DNA of 18,143 bases from Prevotella sp. UBA3776. GTDB lineage: Bacteria; Bacteroidota; Bacteroidia; Bacteroidales; Bacteroidaceae. The notes beneath the pieces are model-generated. The model searched no databases. It worked only from the letters and a program-made list of their open reading frames with translations, and was not told where the DNA came from. Below, in pieces: positions 1 through 6,694 of this stretch (the first letter of the stretch is position 1; each line of letters starts with the position of its first letter). The stretch is taken from positions 1-18,143 of the forward strand of contig DFFM01000047.1 of assembly GCA_002369515.1 (NCBI GenBank), written 5' to 3'. The position numbers and the translations under genes were made by a program.

Positions 1-52
1 TTTTTATTTGTTTTGTAAGACTCCTTGTTTTTGTTGGTTTTTCTTTGTTTTT

Positions 53-85
53 ATTGGTTTTTGAAAAAGACGCGGAGCGTTCAAC
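53..85 (+). repeat. Dispersed intergenic repeat, left copy
   Basis: This sequence (it begins attggtttttgaaaaagacg) reappears in inverted orientation at the very right end of the window (18112-18143), with about 28 of 32 positions matching by eye. Neither copy lies in a convincing gene. The A/T-rich stretch before it (1-52), read on the minus strand, is an A-rich run that resembles the untranslated leader of a gene lying just outside the window. It is most likely a dispersed intergenic repeat of this genome; its function is unknown. Confidence 0.6.
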
Positions 86-119
86 CTACTGTCTCTTTTG
101 AGTATATTTCTCATGAGTC

Positions 120-182
120 GGGGATTTTAAATCCCCTCCAACACGAGGGGGCTCCCGCTAACTTCCAGAAAGCGGAGCTTTC
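120..182. other. Palindromic stem-loops downstream of the PHP gene
   Basis: Two short inverted repeats are visible: 120-136, with arms ggggatt and aatcccc around a 3-base loop, and 168-182, with arms gaaagc and gctttc around a 3-base loop. A third pairing, cccctc with gagggg (133-138 and 145-150), would compete with the first. They lie 44 to 106 bases beyond the stop codon of the minus-strand PHP gene. They could end its transcript, although neither stem is followed on the minus strand by a clear T run. Nothing coding is supported in 1-225. Confidence 0.4.
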
Positions 183-225
183 GAAACTTGAATTATTCTA
201 ATACGGTGTCTTTCCGCACACCCAT

Positions 226-942
226 TCATTTCCCAATGCCCAGATATTCGCAGAAGCGTTCGGGCTGATGGTTCATGACAAGCTGTTCGGGAAATTCGGT
301 TTCCTGCAGCAGGGGCCACAGCCGCGAGTAGTCGGCAATCTGATAGGAGATGTGGGCGTCGCTGCCCAGTATGATGGGCACCTCGTAACGTTTGCACAGA
401 CGCAGAATCTCCAGATTGTTGGGTCGAGCCATGGTTTTGTTTCGCGCGGGCGAAAGGGTGTGGTTGTTGATTTCCAACAGCGTGTGGCATTCTTTTGCGG
501 CCAGCACGATGGGCTCGAAGAGCAGTTCGGCGGAGCCGTCGCCCGGATGGCTGATGATGTGGACGTAGGGGTTGCGCACCACGTTGAGCATGGCCTGTGT
601 GTTCTCCTCGCGGGTGCCTCCCCGCCAGCACTGTGCGTGAATGCCCGCAATGCGCACGTCCAGGTAGCGCATGTAGTCGGCCGGCATGTCGAGCGTCCCG
701 TTGGTGTCGAGGATGTTCATTTCGCAGCCCATGAGCAGTCGCAGACTCCCGAATTGGCGCGGCACCACGTGGTTGTTGCGGAAGTAGAGCAGCGGGCAGG
801 TGCCCTCGATGGCCGGGCCGTGCTCGGTAATGCCCAAAATTTGCAGATTTTTTTCGGTGGCAGCCTGGACCATTTCCTGCAAACTGCTGTAAGCGTGGCC
901 CGAGGCCAGGGTGTGGGTGTGGACGTCGAGAAGTATTTCCAT
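226..942 (-). CDS. PHP-domain phosphohydrolase (YcdX-like)
   Basis: Predicted 238-residue cytoplasmic metal-dependent phosphatase or phosphoesterase of the PHP superfamily, close in layout to the YcdX group, which binds a trinuclear metal site. The ligand series is complete: DVHTHT (residues 6-11, H8 and H10), H16 in the SGHAYS segment, TEHGP (H41), GCEMN (Glu), GIHAQ (His), ISHPGDG (His) and GSDAHIS (Asp and His). The length equals the family norm. The start is placed at the ATG at 942 because the protein then begins MEILLDVHTHT as family members do. An in-frame TTG at 972 lies inside a promoter -7 element and is unlikely to be translated. The natural substrate of these enzymes is not settled. 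The gene stands alone, divergent from the phosphatase/alarmone operon, so the context gives no pathway. Confidence 0.9.
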   Translation of the reverse strand: MEILLDVHTHTLASGHAYSSLQEMVQAATEKNLQILGITEHGPAIEGTCPLLYFRNNHVVPRQFGSLRLLMGCEMNILDTNGTLDMPADYMRYLDVRIAGIHAQCWRGGTREENTQAMLNVVRNPYVHIISHPGDGSAELLFEPIVLAAKECHTLLEINNHTLSPARNKTMARPNNLEILRLCKRYEVPIILGSDAHISYQIADYSRLWPLLQETEFPEQLVMNHQPERFCEYLGIGK

Positions 943-969
943 GAGGTGTGCGTTTTTTTGTTCAGGGTG

Positions 970-977
970 CAAAGATA
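970..977 (-). promoter_or_regulatory. Bacteroidota -7 promoter element for the PHP gene
   Basis: The minus strand reads TATCTTTG, an exact match to the TAnnTTTG consensus of the Bacteroidota primary sigma factor, 27 bases before the chosen ATG at 942. No good -33 TTTG is seen at the usual distance. It overlaps the alternative TTG start, which argues for the shorter protein. Confidence 0.6.
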
Positions 978-1035
978 GTTTAAAAACGTTGAAATCTGTC
1001 GTTCTTGGCGATTATTTTTTTGCTCGCAGCCCTCA

Positions 1036-1061
1036 TTGTTCATATATTTGTTGTATCTTTG
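1036..1061 (+). promoter_or_regulatory. Promoter of the partner-switch/alarmone operon
   Basis: A TATCTTTG -7 element at 1054-1061 matches the Bacteroidota consensus exactly. A TTG at 1036-1038 could act as the -33 box, though the 15-base spacer is a little short. The first gene starts at 1110, giving a leader of roughly 40 bases. The element lies inside a possible N-terminal extension of the first ORF, so that extension (from a TTG at 1005) is probably not translated. Confidence 0.6.
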
Positions 1062-1109
1062 CAGACGCTTACACGACGAAATCGTGGGCGTGGCAAAAAA
1101 AGGAAAGAC

Positions 1110-3539
1110 ATGAATTTGTCAAAACAAATCAAAGGTTCCATAGCAACAAGGACAGCTTTGCTGGTGCTCATGCTGGTGGCCATTGTGCTGTCAGTGACCG
1201 AGGTGTGGCAAATAGTGTATGTGCGCCGCATCGTCTCCAAAGAGATGCACCAGCAGGCCACTTCGTCGCTCGAGGGAGCCGTGAAGGTGATAGACAAGCA
1301 TGTGTCCACCGTGGAGTCGTCGGTGGTTACGGCGGCTTCGTATGCCAACATGTTTGCACCCCACGAGATGCTTTCCTACACGCTGCTGGAGTCGCTCATC
1401 AAGGGCAATGAAGACATTGCCGCCGTGACGCTGCTCTACCGCAACAACTTCTTTCCCGACGAGGGGCGTTACTTCGCGCCCACCATCTCGCGCGACCCCG
1501 TGACGAAGAAGTTGAGCACCTACGACATCGGCGGCCCCGACTACCAATTCAACTATTTGGAAACCGACAGCAACTGGGTTTACAGCAACAAACTGGACGG
1601 CGGCTACTGGTGTCTGCCATTTGTCGATTCGATGAAGACCAACCGCACGTTCATCACCTACTCGGTGCCGCTGCACGACAAGGTGGGGAGCATCTATGCG
1701 GTGTTGTGCGCCGCGGTTGACCTGAACTGGATTCAGGATGTGGTGAAGAACTCCAAGCCCTATTCGTTCTCGTACGTCACATTGCTGAGCCGCGACGGAA
1801 AGTATCTCTGCCACCCCGATTCCAGCTACATTCTGACGAAGTATGCTCTCGACATTGCCCGCGAGACAAACAACGACAAAGAGTTTCGGCTGATGAAGCG
1901 CATGCTCGACGGCGAGTCGGGCAACATGGCCTTGGACGCCAAATCCACCCCGCTGCCCGACAGCATGGATCTGGAGGGCGACTTCGTGGTTTACTACGCC
2001 CCCATCGACAGGGTGAAATGGGCTATCGCCTTCACCATTCCGAAGGACAAGATTCTTGAAGAGCCCAACATCCTGATGAAAAACATGATTCTGCTGCTGT
2101 TGCTGCTCTTGGGCATCATCTCGAGCATCATCTACGTCGTCATCAAGTCGCAGCTGAACCCAATGAGGGCTCTGGCCGAATCGACGCGCGACATCGCCCA
2201 GGGAAACTTCAACGTGAAGTTGCCCGCCATCAAGACCAACGACGAGATACGCCATTTCCGCGACGTGATAGAGGACATGCAGACCTCGCTGGGCACGTAC
2301 GTCGAAAAGTTGCGCGCCACAACGGCCAGCAAAGCCAGCATGGAGAGCGAACTGAAGGTGGCCAGCAACATACAGAAGTCAATGCTGCCCAAGGTGTTCC
2401 CGCCCTTTCCCGAGCGCAACGACTTGGACATCTTCGGACTGCTGAAACCGGCCAAAAGGGTGGGAGGCGACCTGTACGACTTCTATCTGCGCGACGAGAA
2501 GCTGGTGTTCTGCATCGGGGATGTGAGCGGCAAGGGGGTGCCCGCCGCGCTGGTGATGGCCGTAACCCGTTCGCTCTTCCGCACACTCTCGACCCGCGAG
2601 AGCAACCCTGCGCGCATTGTCATGGGCATCAACGAAGCCATGTGCAACCAAAACTCGTCCAACATGTTTACCACGCTCTTCGTGGGAGTGCTCGACCTGC
2701 CCACCGGGCGGCTGCACTACTGCAACGCCGGCCACAACCCGCCGCTGCTGATTGGGCGTGAGGCCCAGCTGCTGCCCGTGGAGTCGAATGTGCCCGTGGG
2801 AACCGTGTCGCAGTGGAAGTACTCGTTGCAGAACGTCGAGATCACTCCGGGCACGGCCATCTTCCTCTATACCGACGGACTGCCCGAAGCCGAGGACAAA
2901 GACAACAACCAGCTGGGCGATGAACGGATGATGGAGAAGGCACAGGAGGCCGCCATCCAAATGGGCCATTCAGCCGACGGCCAGGGTGGACATGCAGAAA
3001 TGCTGGTCAATGTGTTTGCCGACGCTGTCAGGGAGTTTGTGGGCAACGCCACCCCAAGCGACGACCTGACGTTGCTGGCCATCGAATACACCAAGAAGAC
3101 AAAGGAAACACTCATGCAGCGCAGCATCACACTGCCCAACGACGTGCAGACACTGCCACAGCTGAACGCCTTCGTTGACGAAATCAGCGAGACGCTGCAG
3201 CTGGATGCCTCCACCAACATGCAACTCAACCTGGCCATCGAGGAGGCCGTGGTCAACGTCATGAAGTATGCCTATCCGCAAGGCATGACCGGCGAAGTGG
3301 ACATCGAGGCTCAGGCCGACGACACGAAGTTGATCATCATCATCAGAGACGAAGGGGCGCCATTCGACCCGACGACCATGGGCGATGCCGACGTGACGCT
3401 CTCGGCCGAAGACAGACCCATTGGCGGACTTGGCATTTTCATCGTCAGACAGTACATGGACTCCATCAACTATGAGCGGGTGGACAACACCAACGTGCTG
3501 ACACTGCGCAAGAATCTGGGAAGCCTGCCCAAAGCATGA
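1110..3539 (+). CDS. Membrane sensor SpoIIE-type phosphatase fused to RsbW-like kinase domain
   Basis: Predicted 809-residue inner-membrane regulator combining both enzymes of a partner switch. Order: transmembrane segment about 15-38; extracytoplasmic sensor region 39-324, probably Cache-like; second transmembrane segment about 325-345 (a leucine run then GIISSIIYVV); HAMP 346-400 (NPMRALAEST, IAQGNF); short helix; PP2C/SpoIIE domain about 415-660 with metal-binding Asp in GGDLYD (454), GDVSGKG (471), YTDG (589) and SDD (651-652); C-terminal GHKL ATPase about 670-805 with the N-box EEAVVN, DEGAPFDP and GGLGIFIV. In RsbU/SpoIIE systems the phosphatase dephosphorylates a STAS antagonist and the GHKL kinase rephosphorylates it; here both sit in one chain, just upstream of a STAS gene. 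The ATG at 1110 is chosen because it follows aggaaag and lies past the promoter. The inducing ligand and the downstream target are unknown. It does not imply sporulation. Confidence 0.9.
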   Translation: MNLSKQIKGSIATRTALLVLMLVAIVLSVTEVWQIVYVRRIVSKEMHQQATSSLEGAVKVIDKHVSTVESSVVTAASYANMFAPHEMLSYTLLESLIKGNEDIAAVTLLYRNNFFPDEGRYFAPTISRDPVTKKLSTYDIGGPDYQFNYLETDSNWVYSNKLDGGYWCLPFVDSMKTNRTFITYSVPLHDKVGSIYAVLCAAVDLNWIQDVVKNSKPYSFSYVTLLSRDGKYLCHPDSSYILTKYALDIARETNNDKEFRLMKRMLDGESGNMALDAKSTPLPDSMDLEGDFVVYYAPIDRVKWAIAFTIPKDKILEEPNILMKNMILLLLLLLGIISSIIYVVIKSQLNPMRALAESTRDIAQGNFNVKLPAIKTNDEIRHFRDVIEDMQTSLGTYVEKLRATTASKASMESELKVASNIQKSMLPKVFPPFPERNDLDIFGLLKPAKRVGGDLYDFYLRDEKLVFCIGDVSGKGVPAALVMAVTRSLFRTLSTRESNPARIVMGINEAMCNQNSSNMFTTLFVGVLDLPTGRLHYCNAGHNPPLLIGREAQLLPVESNVPVGTVSQWKYSLQNVEITPGTAIFLYTDGLPEAEDKDNNQLGDERMMEKAQEAAIQMGHSADGQGGHAEMLVNVFADAVREFVGNATPSDDLTLLAIEYTKKTKETLMQRSITLPNDVQTLPQLNAFVDEISETLQLDASTNMQLNLAIEEAVVNVMKYAYPQGMTGEVDIEAQADDTKLIIIIRDEGAPFDPTTMGDADVTLSAEDRPIGGLGIFIVRQYMDSINYERVDNTNVLTLRKNLGSLPKA

Positions 3540-3583
3540 CCGAAAGAACAGAGCATGACCGAAAGAACAGAGCATGACCGAGA
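3534..3583 (+). repeat. 19-bp tandem repeat at the phosphatase/STAS junction
   Basis: Two identical 19-base units (gcatgaccgaaagaacaga) at 3534-3552 and 3553-3571 are followed by a partial third copy from 3572. The first unit contains the TGA stop of the phosphatase gene, and each unit carries an ATG. Because 19 is not a multiple of three, each ATG opens a different frame. The first two close quickly, while the third (3574) runs in frame into the STAS gene as a 23-residue extension. Confidence 0.85.
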
Positions 3584-3642
3584 GAAACCATCTCGGTGAA
3601 GATGAAGATAAAAGAAAACAACCAATAAAAAAACCAAATGTT

Positions 3643-3945
3643 ATGAATACTACAATTAAAGAAGAGAATGGCAACTTGATTGCAGTCTTCGAGGGCAGGC
3701 TCGACACCGCCGCCGCCTCGCAGACCGAAAAGGATGTGAAGCCGCTTGTGGAGAGCAACGGAATGGACATCGTTCTGGACTGCACCCAGCTGAGTTACAT
3801 CTCGTCGAGTGGGTTGCGCATCTTCCTGGGCATTCTGAAAGCTGCAAAGCCGCGCGGCAGCCATGTCTATATCACGGGCTTGAGCCAGGATTTGAAGAAC
3901 GTGTTCGCAATGACAGGCTTCTCCAATCTGTTTGAGTTCAAATAA
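3643..3945 (+). CDS. STAS-domain anti-sigma-factor-antagonist-like protein (RsbV-like)
   Basis: A 100-residue single-domain STAS protein, the normal length for SpoIIAA/RsbV antagonists. The core runs FEGRLDTAAAS (16-26), then IVLDCTQLSYISSSGLRIFL (43-62) and a final helix ending GFSNLF. In the family a serine in the DSSG turn is phosphorylated by the cognate GHKL kinase. Here the turn reads SSSG (54-57), so S55 is the expected site and the usual preceding Asp is Ser. It is the predicted shared substrate of the phosphatase and kinase domains encoded just upstream. The ATG at 3643 follows an A-rich leader and fits the family N-terminus; an in-frame ATG at 3574 would add a charged non-domain tail beginning in the tandem repeat. 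Its stop codon abuts the next ATG directly, which suggests translational coupling with the alarmone synthetase. Confidence 0.88.
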   Translation: MNTTIKEENGNLIAVFEGRLDTAAASQTEKDVKPLVESNGMDIVLDCTQLSYISSSGLRIFLGILKAAKPRGSHVYITGLSQDLKNVFAMTGFSNLFEFK

Positions 3946-5073
3946 ATGGACTTCACCCTCGACACGCACGCCGAAGAGTTGTTGGTGCAGTATTATGAGC
4001 AGATACCGAGGCTCGTAAAACTGCAAGAAACGGCCTATACCCTGTTGGACCAAATCATCCGTCAGCAAGGCATCTACATCACCGCCATTGAGCGCAGACT
4101 GAAGTCAGTAGAGTCGCTCAAGGGAAAACTTGAGCTCAAGGGTGGCAAGTATGCTCGTTTGGAGGACATTACCGACTTGGTGGGGCTGCGAGTCATCACG
4201 TTCTACACCCACGACGTTGACAAGGTGGCCGCCTTGGTGAACCGTATCTTCGAGGTGGATTGGCAGAACTCCGTCGATAAGCGCAAGTTGCACCAACTGA
4301 ACAGTTTCGGTTACAACTCGCTACACTATGTCTGCCGGTTGCCCAAGTCGAAAGTCGATGACCCGCGCATGGCCGACATTCCCTTCGAACTGCAAATGCG
4401 CACTGCCTTGCAGCATGCCTGGTCAACCATTGAGCACGACATTGGCTACAAATTCGACATCCAGATACCGCGCGAATACATGCGCCAGTTCAACAGACTG
4501 GCCGGTATGCTCGAATTGGTTGACGACGAATTCAGCCGTCTGCGCAATGCAGTGGCCGACTATCGGCGGAGAGTGCAGGGTTTTGTCAAGTCGGCAAAGT
4601 TCAACGAGGTGCCATTCTCGTTGAGCACCTATCGCAGTTTTCTCGAACTGAAACCCCTCGAACGGCTCAACCTGCGCATTGCGGCCATCAACCAGGCTGA
4701 GCTCTTTCCCGCGTCGTTGCTGCCATTCTTTCCACTGCTCGAAAAGTTCGGCATGAACAGTCTGGGCGACGTGCAGCGGTTCATCAGCGACAATTCCGAT
4801 GATGCCTTCAAACTGGCCACGCTTCAGCTGGCCGTCACCGACCTCGACATCCTCTCGGAAGCCATCGGCATGCAGAATCTCTGTTTCGTCCATGTGATGA
4901 AGCAAGGATGGGGCGTTGAAGGCGTGAAGCTGGTTTTCGACACATTGGCTCCCTACGAACCGAGCAACCTGCATTTGGCCGAACGGTTGGTGAAACAGGC
5001 TGCCGTGCTGCCATTTGCCCAACAGTCAAACTCACAAACAACGCTTGCAGAACATGAGCAACCAAACCATTGA
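3946..5073 (+). CDS. RelA/SpoT-type alarmone synthetase with C-terminal extension
   Basis: Predicted 375-residue cytoplasmic (p)ppGpp-type nucleotide synthetase that would transfer pyrophosphate from ATP to GTP/GDP or a related nucleotide. Residues about 40-205 form a synthetase domain resembling small alarmone synthetases: basic segment AIERRLKSVESLKGK, TDLVGLRVI with the metal Asp D77, G-loop FGYNSLHYV with Tyr123, and FELQMRTALQHAW with catalytic Glu148, then TIEHDIGYK. No HD domain precedes it and no TGS/ACT follows, so it is not a long Rel. Residues about 215-375 are an extension I do not recognise, well beyond the 200-250 residues usual for small synthetases. It starts with no gap after STAS and overlaps the HD hydrolase gene by 20 bases, so all three are probably made together. 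Alternatives are a toxic small alarmone synthetase paired with its hydrolase antitoxin, or synthesis of another nucleotide; the active-site residues look intact. Confidence 0.88.
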   Translation: MDFTLDTHAEELLVQYYEQIPRLVKLQETAYTLLDQIIRQQGIYITAIERRLKSVESLKGKLELKGGKYARLEDITDLVGLRVITFYTHDVDKVAALVNRIFEVDWQNSVDKRKLHQLNSFGYNSLHYVCRLPKSKVDDPRMADIPFELQMRTALQHAWSTIEHDIGYKFDIQIPREYMRQFNRLAGMLELVDDEFSRLRNAVADYRRRVQGFVKSAKFNEVPFSLSTYRSFLELKPLERLNLRIAAINQAELFPASLLPFFPLLEKFGMNSLGDVQRFISDNSDDAFKLATLQLAVTDLDILSEAIGMQNLCFVHVMKQGWGVEGVKLVFDTLAPYEPSNLHLAERLVKQAAVLPFAQQSNSQTTLAEHEQPNH

Positions 5074-5653
5074 TTCCAGCTTGCTCGACCGCGCCATCAT
5101 GTTTGCCGTCAGAGCACATGCCAACACCGAGCGCAAGGGAAAGGGATATCCCTACATTGTGCATCCGATGGAGGCCGTGGCCATCGTGGCCACCATGAGC
5201 AACGACCAGGAACTGCTGGCCGCTGCCGCTCTTCACGACACACTCGAAGACACCGACACCACCGTGGAGCAGCTTCGCCAGGAGTTCGGACAGCGGGTGG
5301 CCCAGTTGGTGGAAGCCGAGACCGACCATCATCTTTCAGGCGACAAAACGCAGACATGGCACCAACGCAAACAGGAAAGCATCGACCGACTGGCAGCTGC
5401 ATCCAAGGACGAACTGATGGTGGCGCTGGGCGACAAACTCTCCAACATGCGAGGCATTGCCAACGACTATGCCGCCTTGGGCGACGAAGTGTGGCAGCGC
5501 TTCCACGTGAAGCAAAGGGACGACCACGCCTGGCGGTTTCGCCAGTTGGTAAAGGTGTTTGCTCCTCTTGCCGACACCCCTGCTTATCGGGAGTTCGCAC
5601 AGCTGGTGGACAGTGTGTTCGGGCGTACCGAGGGGGAAGAGAATCAAAGCTGA
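5054..5653 (+). CDS. HD-domain alarmone hydrolase (MESH1/SpoT-hydrolase-like)
   Basis: Predicted 199-residue metal-dependent HD hydrolase, about the length of stand-alone small alarmone hydrolases, expected to remove the 3'-pyrophosphate from (p)ppGpp-like nucleotides. Motifs follow the Rel/SpoT hydrolase order: AHANTERKGKGYPYIVHP (21-38, metal His37), AALHDTLEDT (58-67, His61/Asp62 and the catalytic Glu65/Asp66 pair) and ALGDKLSNMRGI (124-135, Asp127). The ATG at 5054 sits inside the end of the synthetase gene (20-base overlap) and gives the expected N-terminus; a TTG at 5015 would add 13 uncharacteristic residues. Immediate pairing with the synthetase suggests a split version of bifunctional Rel, or a toxin/antitoxin-like safeguard. 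No promoter is seen in front of it, and no clear terminator follows. Confidence 0.88.
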   Translation: MSNQTIDSSLLDRAIMFAVRAHANTERKGKGYPYIVHPMEAVAIVATMSNDQELLAAAALHDTLEDTDTTVEQLRQEFGQRVAQLVEAETDHHLSGDKTQTWHQRKQESIDRLAAASKDELMVALGDKLSNMRGIANDYAALGDEVWQRFHVKQRDDHAWRFRQLVKVFAPLADTPAYREFAQLVDSVFGRTEGEENQS

Positions 5654-5671
5654 AGACATCCATGTAACATG

Positions 5672-5713
5672 TTATTATTGATGGATCACAGTATTATTAT
5701 TGATGGATCACAG
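5672..5713 (+). repeat. 22-bp period tandem duplication
   Basis: A 20-base sequence (ttattattgatggatcacag) occurs at 5672-5691 and again, identical, at 5694-5713, separated by two bases. It lies between the stop of the HD hydrolase gene and a possible small secreted-protein ORF. No known element was recognised. Confidence 0.85.
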
Positions 5714-5736
5714 TTTTCTGGAAAAAGAATAGTAAG

Positions 5737-6180
5737 ATGAGACACTTGGTAAGTTTGTTTCTCCTGTCGTTGAGCCTGTTGCTGGGCACAAGGAGTGGAA
5801 CAGATTCGATGCCGGTCATGGCGGCCAGCACAGTCGATTCTGCTGAACGGACTGTTTGCCTGACGGTTGACGACGAAAAGAATCATGACCAACGCGACAG
5901 ACTTACCGACGCTCGTGCTTGCGAAGAAGAAACCTCGAAGGCTGTCCTGACCGACGGGCAGGCTGCCCACCGAATAGCCAGTTCGCGTCCGCAACGCCTT
6001 CTTCCCGTCTATCCGGTAAAACCCAACCGCGTTTCGGCGCGGTTGCTGATGCAGTTAACCCATTGTAGAACCTTCCAATCATCGCCTTTCGATGGGAGGG
6101 GGCGCACCGAAAGCGCACCCTTCCAGTCGGCCGCCTCTTGTGCCTACTATGTGTTTGCACTGAGGCGAATTCTTTGTTAG
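5737..6180 (+). CDS. Doubtful small secreted hypothetical protein
   Basis: An ORF of 147 codons starting ATGAGACACTTGG. Its first 20 residues (MRHLVSLFLLSLSLLLGTRS) look like a Sec signal peptide; the rest is hydrophilic, rich in Ser, Arg and Thr, with no recognisable domain. It fills an otherwise empty 640-base gap between 5653 and 6296 and is on the same strand as its neighbours. Against it: no promoter consensus or clear ribosome-binding site, composition close to random in the second half, and two GC-rich hairpins inside it (6024-6045, and about 6095-6119). It may be a lineage-specific small gene, a decayed gene or structured noncoding DNA. Confidence 0.4.
   Translation: MRHLVSLFLLSLSLLLGTRSGTDSMPVMAASTVDSAERTVCLTVDDEKNHDQRDRLTDARACEEETSKAVLTDGQAAHRIASSRPQRLLPVYPVKPNRVSARLLMQLTHCRTFQSSPFDGRGRTESAPFQSAASCAYYVFALRRILC
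6024..6045. other. GC-rich perfect inverted repeat
   Basis: Arms of 8 bases, caaccgcg (6024-6031) and cgcggttg (6038-6045), surround a 6-base loop, tttcgg. A second, slightly imperfect GC-rich hairpin follows near 6095-6119 (gggggcgc against gcgcaccc). Both lie inside the doubtful 5737-6180 ORF and could instead mark a structured RNA or an intergenic palindromic repeat. Confidence 0.5.
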
Positions 6181-6295
6181 GGTTGTCGTTTGTTTTTGTT
6201 TCGGCGGTTCTTTCGCAAAGAGCTGTCCGGCATTCATTCACATTTTTATTCAAAAGACATTTCATAAAAACAAACAAAACCCCAAAAACAAAAAA

Positions 6296-6691
6296 ATGGC
6301 AAGTTTTAACAATTTGGAGATGGCTCAGGCCCTCTCCCACGATAGTCGTGTCACCATAAATAAAGGATTCCTTGGTTTTGGTGCCAAGGTGGTTTATCAA
6401 CCCACACAGTCGCCCATCCACGTGATGCTCAGAGAATACAACGCCGACAACGGCGCACGTATGGAGAATCTCATCAATGCACCGGCAGACCGCTTGGAGG
6501 CAGAGGTGGAAAAAGGAAAGGACATCCAGGACGCCCAAATAGGCAGCATGCACTTGGAAGCGTGCATCAGCCGCGACAGACAGTTCGTGGCTCTGCAGAT
6601 GTTCCATTTTGTCGATTTCAAGTACAAGCCCGTCACCCCGCTCCGCATTTTTGAGGGACACGAGGCACAGCTTGTCAGTAGTTTGTTCTAA
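6296..6691 (+). CDS. Hypothetical protein, 131 residues
   Basis: I do not recognise this family. The protein begins MASFNNLEMAQALSHDSRV and is soluble, with no signal peptide or membrane segment. It has mixed alpha/beta-looking composition, with alternating hydrophobic stretches such as GFGAKVVYQPTQSPIHVML (28-46) and a C-terminal part with HFVDFKYKPVTPLRIFEG. An A-rich leader typical of Bacteroidota translation starts precedes the ATG. A terminator-like hairpin begins four bases after the stop, supporting a single-gene unit. No cysteines or residues suggesting a metal site cluster. The coding frame is more convincing than the longer antisense frame opposite it, because it ends exactly at the terminator and has a natural start region. 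Confidence 0.7.
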   Translation: MASFNNLEMAQALSHDSRVTINKGFLGFGAKVVYQPTQSPIHVMLREYNADNGARMENLINAPADRLEAEVEKGKDIQDAQIGSMHLEACISRDRQFVALQMFHFVDFKYKPVTPLRIFEGHEAQLVSSLF

Positions 6692-6694
6692 TCT

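Noticed and set aside
268..978. Long plus-strand ORF opposite the PHP phosphatase gene
   Set aside because: It is antisense to a protein with a complete PHP metal-ligand series. Its own translation has no recognisable motif and a His/Val/Gly/Gln-rich composition typical of reverse-frame shadows.
1005..1109. N-terminal extension of the phosphatase from a TTG at 1005
   Set aside because: The extension crosses a good promoter -7 element at 1054-1061. The ATG at 1110 has a purine-rich ribosome-binding region and gives a normal N-terminal transmembrane layout.
1191..2255. 354-codon minus-strand ORF within the phosphatase gene
   Set aside because: Antisense to the sensor, transmembrane and HAMP region, with no domain pattern of its own. 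It is a by-product of GC-rich third positions in the real gene.
1110..3945. Sporulation locus, suggested by SpoIIE and SpoIIAA-like domains
   Set aside because: These domains are widespread in non-sporulating bacteria. No sigma-F, sporulation or septation gene is present, and the organism appears to be a Bacteroidota member.
5903..6661. 252-codon minus-strand ORF overlapping the doubtful secreted ORF and the 131-residue gene
   Set aside because: It starts inside the better supported plus-strand gene, runs through two hairpins and lacks any motif or start context.
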